From NCBI GenBank assembly GCA_938023705.1, contig CALJDJ010000040.1, positions 1 through 11,121 of the forward strand: a stretch of 11,121 nucleotides of DNA, read 5' to 3'. The position numbers and the translations under genes were made by a program. Below the pieces are notes generated by a model. That model did not search any database and was not told where the DNA came from. It worked only from the letters and a program-made list of their open reading frames with translations. Below are positions 7,999-11,121 of this stretch, piece by piece (the stretch's first letter is position 1; the number at the start of each line of letters is the position of its first letter). The DNA comes from an uncultured Collinsella sp. (lineage in GTDB: Bacteria > Actinomycetota > Coriobacteriia > Coriobacteriales > Coriobacteriaceae).

Positions 7999-9156
7999 CT
8001 ACGACTCCCGAAGCAAGAACTCTTCTGCCGGCACAACCGATGCGCCCTCGGTATCGTAGCGCTCGGAGCCGTGATATACGACGGCTCGGTCCTTTGCGGG
8101 AATGCCAAGTTCGGAACCAACAGAGCGTAGGTATCGAGCAAATGTGTCGCGATAGGTAGCGCCCGATTTGATTTCGAATGCCTGTGGGCGAGCCGGCTCT
8201 GTTAGATCGATAAGGTCGATCTCTCGTTTGCTGTCGTCGCGATAAAAGACAAGCGTGGGCTCGATGCCTCTGTTGAGATATGCCTTCTGGCGTTCTGAGA
8301 CAACGAGGTTTTCGAATATTTCCCCGCTTAGGGGGTGGTTCATGAGGCTGCGCTCGTCGTGAATTCCAAGCAGATGGCAAAGTAGCCCCGTGTCGTAGAA
8401 GTACAGTTTTGGCGCTTTGGTAAGCCGCTTGCGCATGTTTCCAGCATATGGCTGAAGTAGGAACACCAAATAGCTTGACTGCAGGATCGAAAGCCACGAG
8501 CCGATCGTCGCCGTGGCGACTCCCACATCAGCGGCGAGTCTTGATAGGTTGAGCAGTCCTCCCACGCAAGCCGCGCACAGCCCGATCATTTTTCTAAAGG
8601 AGCTCAGGTTGCGCACGTCGAGAAGGCCGCCCGCGTCGCGTTCCACATAGGTCATAAGGTAATTTTGGTAGAACATGTCGATGGGGATGCCCGCATCATA
8701 TATGCGCGGGTATCCCCCGCGAATCAGGTAGGTGTCAAGCGAGATTTGCGTATCGCTGAGCTCCTGGTAGGAGAGAGGTAAGAGCTTGAGCATGCCGACG
8801 CGCCCGGCAAGCGATTGCTGGATGTTGTGCATGAGCAAAAAGTTTTGCGAGCCGGACAATACATACTGGCCGGTCTTTCCGCGTTCGTCGGAGGCGACCT
8901 GAATCATGCTGAACAGCTCCGGTGCATATTGGGCCTCGTCGATGATCAGATGATCGGGGCGCCTGCTGATAAAGCCGACGGGGTCATCGAGTGCGGCGCG
9001 ACGGACTTCCGGGTTCTCGAGGTTGAGATATTCATATTCAGGAAAAACGGCCTTGATGAGAGTTGACTTGCCGCTTTGGCGTGGCCCCGTAAGCGAGACG
9101 ACGGGAAACCATTCTGACATGTCGCGTAGCTTCTGGGCCATGGTTCGCTCAATCAT
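7999..9156 (-). CDS. AAA_14/DUF4143-type ATPase
   Basis: A 385-residue protein with the layout of the widespread but poorly understood AAA_14 plus DUF4143 family. The N-terminal P-loop ATPase has Walker A GPRQSGKST (24-32), Walker B HLIIDEAQ (69-76) and a sensor-like YVLSGSQNF (98-106). A helical, probably helix-turn-helix, segment lies around 200-225. The C-terminus resembles a PD-(D/E)XK fold, with Glu282, Asp314 in REIDLI, and Glu328/Lys330 in FEIKSG; whether it cuts DNA is unknown. The start ATG has AAGGGCG about 7 nt upstream; an internal ATG at residue 6 is an alternative. It is a lone minus-strand gene between housekeeping genes, with apparently lower GC than its neighbours, consistent with acquisition by transfer. 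Family members are often duplicated and patchily distributed. Confidence 0.88.
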   Translation of the reverse strand: MIERTMAQKLRDMSEWFPVVSLTGPRQSGKSTLIKAVFPEYEYLNLENPEVRRAALDDPVGFISRRPDHLIIDEAQYAPELFSMIQVASDERGKTGQYVLSGSQNFLLMHNIQQSLAGRVGMLKLLPLSYQELSDTQISLDTYLIRGGYPRIYDAGIPIDMFYQNYLMTYVERDAGGLLDVRNLSSFRKMIGLCAACVGGLLNLSRLAADVGVATATIGSWLSILQSSYLVFLLQPYAGNMRKRLTKAPKLYFYDTGLLCHLLGIHDERSLMNHPLSGEIFENLVVSERQKAYLNRGIEPTLVFYRDDSKREIDLIDLTEPARPQAFEIKSGATYRDTFARYLRSVGSELGIPAKDRAVVYHGSERYDTEGASVVPAEEFLLRES

Positions 9157-9182
9157 TTTTAACGCCCTTCGTGTCTAGCATC

Positions 9183-9282
9183 GCATGCTCGTAGGCATGC
9201 TTTTGGTTCGAAAGTCTCGTACCGAGTTTGTCGGTATCTGCCGGGTTGCGTGGCAGGTCTTTGGGATTTGCCACATCGGCAA
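9183..9282 (-). promoter_or_regulatory. Hairpin-rich leader of the ATPase gene
   Basis: Four inverted repeats are packed here: GCATGC at 9183-9188 with 9195-9200; TACCGA (9220-9225) with TCGGTA (9231-9236); GTGGCA (9250-9255) with TGCCAC (9269-9274); and TTGCC (9268-9272) with GGCAA (9278-9282). The last two share bases and cannot form together, as in attenuators or riboswitch-like leaders. No known riboswitch class was recognised. Confidence 0.4.
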
Positions 9283-9292
9283 GGCAAAAAAA

Positions 9293-9361
9293 CCATAATT
9301 ACTAACTAGAAGTTACCACAACTGTAAAGTAGGAATTGCCATAATTGCAAAGTAATACAGG
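9293..9361. repeat. Three 23-bp tandem repeats (iteron-like)
   Basis: Copies start at exactly 9293, 9316 and 9339. Each begins CCA(T/C)AA(T/C)T and shares a weaker AA.TA core; pairwise identity is 14-15 of 23. The second and third copies share AAAGTA. Read toward the ATPase gene they appear as TACTTT(G/A)CA(A/G)TT(A/G)TGG. The AT-rich composition contrasts with the surroundings. The even spacing suggests cooperative protein binding. Confidence 0.6.
9299..9328 (-). promoter_or_regulatory. Candidate promoter of the ATPase gene
   Basis: On the minus strand TTTACA (9328-9323) and TAGTAA (9304-9299) are 18 nt apart. Both boxes lie within the 23-bp repeats, so a protein binding the repeats would compete with RNA polymerase. 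The resulting leader would be about 135 nt. Confidence 0.35.
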
Positions 9362-9504
9362 TAGAAGCTGGTAATTGGTGCTGTCCGATCAGGCTGTTTT
9401 GTGCCGAGGGCGTTCAGGCATGCGCGTTTTGGGGTAGCTGTTTGGCGTGCGCTGGCGTGTCCATCTCATGCGCTACCATGACAGGCAATGAAATCCGCCG
9501 CATA

Positions 9505-9532
9505 CCCGCCGAGCTTGCCCCGGCGGGCTTTT
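9505..9532 (+). terminator. Terminator-like hairpin just upstream of mfd
   Basis: CCCGCCG (9505-9511) pairs perfectly with CGGCGGG (9521-9527), followed by CTTTT. It ends 14 nt before the mfd Shine-Dalgarno site. No gene lies just upstream on this strand, so it may be an attenuator in the mfd leader, or the end of a short RNA started near TACCAT (9474-9479). Confidence 0.55.
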
Positions 9533-9557
9533 GGCGTTGCGATGCCGGAGGAACAGC

Positions 9558-10889
9558 ATGCTCATTCACCGTATAGCCGCGCAGCTCTACACTGCCGAGG
9601 CACTGCAGACCGTCGAGGCCGGACTCGATGCCGGCGAGGACGTGACGTTGGCCGTGTCGCAGTCGGGTCGCACGCTTATGGCGGCCGCCCAGTTTGCGCG
9701 CCGTCCGCGTCCCACGGTCTATATCGTGAGCGGCGAGGACGCTGCCGATCGCGCCGCGCGCAGCCTGGCCGCCTATGTGGGCCTGGCGCACGTGTGCCGC
9801 TTTCCCGAGCGCAAGGACTACCCGTGGCGCGAGCAGGCGCCCGACGATGCCGTGGTGGCGCAGCGTTGCGAGGCCCTGGGACGCATCGTGCGCGGTGACA
9901 ACTGCATTATGGTTGCCTCGGCCCGCGCGTTGCTGCGTTGCGTGCCGCCAGTCGAGAGCCGCTACTGGGAGTCCACGACCTTTGCGGTGGGCGAGGAGAT
10001 CCCTTTTGACGAGGTGCCGCAGCGCCTGGTGGGCATGGGCTATACCAATGCCGGTGCCGCCGACGCGCCCGGCCTGTTCCGCGTGCACGGTGATACCGTC
10101 GAGGTGTTCCCCGCGCAGGAGAAGGCACCCGTGCGCATTGAGTTCTTTGGCGACGAGATTGATCGCATCCGCCGCATGGTGAGTTCCACGGGGCAGACCA
10201 TCGGAAACGAGGACAGCATCGAAATCTTCCCCTGCCGCGAGCTGGCGCTCACCGACGAGGCCGTTCACAACATGCACGTGGCGCTCTACCGCGCCGGCCA
10301 GGACGACAGTAAGCTGGCGGCGCTGCTCGAGATGGTGGATGCACGCATCGTCACGCCCGAGCTCGACCGCTTTTTGCCGGTGATGTACGGCCAGACCGTG
10401 AGCCCGCTGTCGCATGTGAGCGGCAAGGCGCTCGTGGTGCTGTCCGAGCCGCGCTCGCTGTTCGACGACTGCCTGCGCGCCTACGAGGATATCGAGGCAC
10501 GCGCCGGCGAGGCGGGGATTGACCGCTTGGACGGTCTGTACGTGCGCGCCCAGCAGCTCGACTTTGGTGCCCAGCAGCGCTTGAACTACGTGAGCTTGAT
10601 TCGTGCCGGTGGTGCGGTGACGGCAGAGCTCAAGATTGAGCAGCCGGCCATCGCGGGCTCGGACAATCGCTTTATGACGCGCATCCAGGAGGTCGTGGGC
10701 AAGCGCTATGCCTGCGTGTTTGCCATCCCCGACCGCGGTGCACGCGAGTCGATGGAGCTCACCTTTGGCGATGAGGGTATTACCTTTGAGGAGTCGCTGA
10801 CGGCCGCGCCCGAAAACGCGGGCGCTATTGGCGACCGTGTGCGCGTGGCGGCGGCGGATTCTGCCGATCGTGCTGTCCGCCAACGATAA
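9558..10889 (+). pseudogene. mfd: Truncated mfd (transcription-repair coupling factor), N-terminal part
   Basis: The frame gives 443 residues, of which roughly the first 433 are Mfd-like. Mfd frees RNA polymerase stalled at DNA damage and recruits UvrA. The UvrB-like N-terminal module is visible: YPWREQAPDD (88-97), GLFRVHGDTVEVFP (172-185) and VRIEFFGDEIDRIR (192-205). Full-length Mfd is about 1,150 residues. The RNA polymerase-interacting domain, the helicase/translocase motifs (Walker A, DEEQ-type box) and the C-terminal domain are all absent. The reading frame runs into foreign-looking DNA near 10,858 and stops at 10,887-10,889 with a random tail. The ATG at 9558 has GGAGG 6 nt upstream. 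As written, the product could not couple repair to transcription. An assembly join is a likely cause. Confidence 0.85.
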
Positions 10890-11121
10890 ATTTTCACCGT
10901 ATCTTGACATCATGATCCGCTCGGTGATTGTGAATGCCTCACCGGAGAGAGAGTATGACATCATTATTCTGTACAACGACATTTCTGAGAAAAATCAGCA
11001 TCTGATTTCCATGGCAGCCAGGGACAAACAGAATATATCGATTCGTTTCATCCGAGTATGTGAATACTTCGATGCGGGCAAATTATTTGTCGATCAGCAC
11101 TTGTCCGTAGAGACATATTAC
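10858..11121 (+). CDS. Family 8 glycosyltransferase, N-terminal fragment running off the window
   Basis: From 10858 one frame is open to the window end for 88 codons. It reads like the N-terminus of an LgtC-type GT8 enzyme: ILPIVLSANDKFSPYLDIMI (1-20) is the first nucleotide-sugar-binding strand and helix, YDIIILYNDIS follows at 40-50, and HLSVETYY ends the fragment where family members continue toward the DXD metal-binding motif. GT8 enzymes transfer glucose or galactose to lipopolysaccharide, capsule or protein glycans. No start codon or ribosome site precedes the homology; upstream sequence belongs to mfd in a different frame. GC content is visibly lower and codons more AT-rich than in all other genes here, pointing to a different source genome. 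The DXD motif would lie beyond the window. Confidence 0.75.
   Translation, partial: MLPIVLSANDKFSPYLDIMIRSVIVNASPEREYDIIILYNDISEKNQHLISMAARDKQNISIRFIRVCEYFDAGKLFVDQHLSVETYY

Larger units (their letters stand above)
9157..9557. other. Divergent control region between the ATPase gene and mfd
   Basis: No gene is supported. The left half is the probable leader of the minus-strand ATPase, with several hairpins (9183-9282). The AT-rich centre carries three 23-bp tandem repeats (9293-9361) containing a candidate minus-strand promoter. The right half leads into mfd and contains a possible promoter (TACCAT at 9474-9479) and a terminator-like hairpin (9505-9532). Confidence 0.6.

Noticed and set aside
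9293..9361. CRISPR array
   Set aside because: Three spaced repeats drew attention, but the units are directly tandem, degenerate, have no unique spacers, and no cas gene is present.
10887..10889. Natural stop codon of a short Mfd-like protein
   Set aside because: The last residues before the stop lie in glycosyltransferase DNA read out of frame, so the stop is accidental rather than a true C-terminus.
9414..10982. Minus-strand open frame of 522 codons opposite mfd
   Set aside because: It is an antisense shadow of the high-GC mfd sequence, with low-complexity composition; it even crosses the mfd/glycosyltransferase junction, which no real gene would be expected to do.

Overview
The window looks like a chromosomal segment of a high-GC Gram-positive gut actinobacterium of the Coriobacteriia, most likely Collinsella or a close relative. 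This rests on strongly GC-biased codon use, Shine-Dalgarno-led genes with short gaps, and the gene content (rubrerythrin, Rrf2 regulator, a [4Fe-4S] Nth), which suits an anaerobe. The genus is an inference; no search was possible.

Left part (1-2854): a tRNA-Asp(GTC) gene with its own promoter and a textbook terminator. Then come three same-strand genes with a redox and DNA-repair theme: an Rrf2-type regulator with cysteines placed for an Fe-S cluster, a MutY-like adenine glycosylase 21 nt downstream that lacks the usual Fe-S cysteines, and a rubrerythrin. A 32-bp perfect inverted repeat and a conventional terminator follow.

Middle (2855-7918): a roughly 200-bp element bounded by inverted repeats lies in a gene-free stretch. 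It is followed by a small one-pass membrane protein of unknown function, RmuC, a homodimer-type ABC exporter and endonuclease III (Nth), all on the + strand.

Right part (7919-11121): a convergent minus-strand ATPase of the AAA_14/DUF4143 type has a long, hairpin-rich leader and three 23-bp tandem repeats upstream. A divergent mfd gene follows, with a terminator-like hairpin just before its start.

The mfd reading frame is broken. After about 433 codons of clear Mfd N-terminal sequence, the DNA switches at about 10,858 to lower-GC sequence encoding, in another frame, the N-terminal region of a family 8 glycosyltransferase that runs off the window. This is either an assembly chimera or a real recombination joint, and it is the most important thing to check. 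I found no CRISPR array, complete IS element or phage module. The best candidates for undescribed biology are the iteron-like repeats with the structured leader at the ATPase gene, the nested inverted-repeat element at 2865-3067, and the Fe-S-less MutY variant paired with an Fe-S-type Rrf2 regulator.
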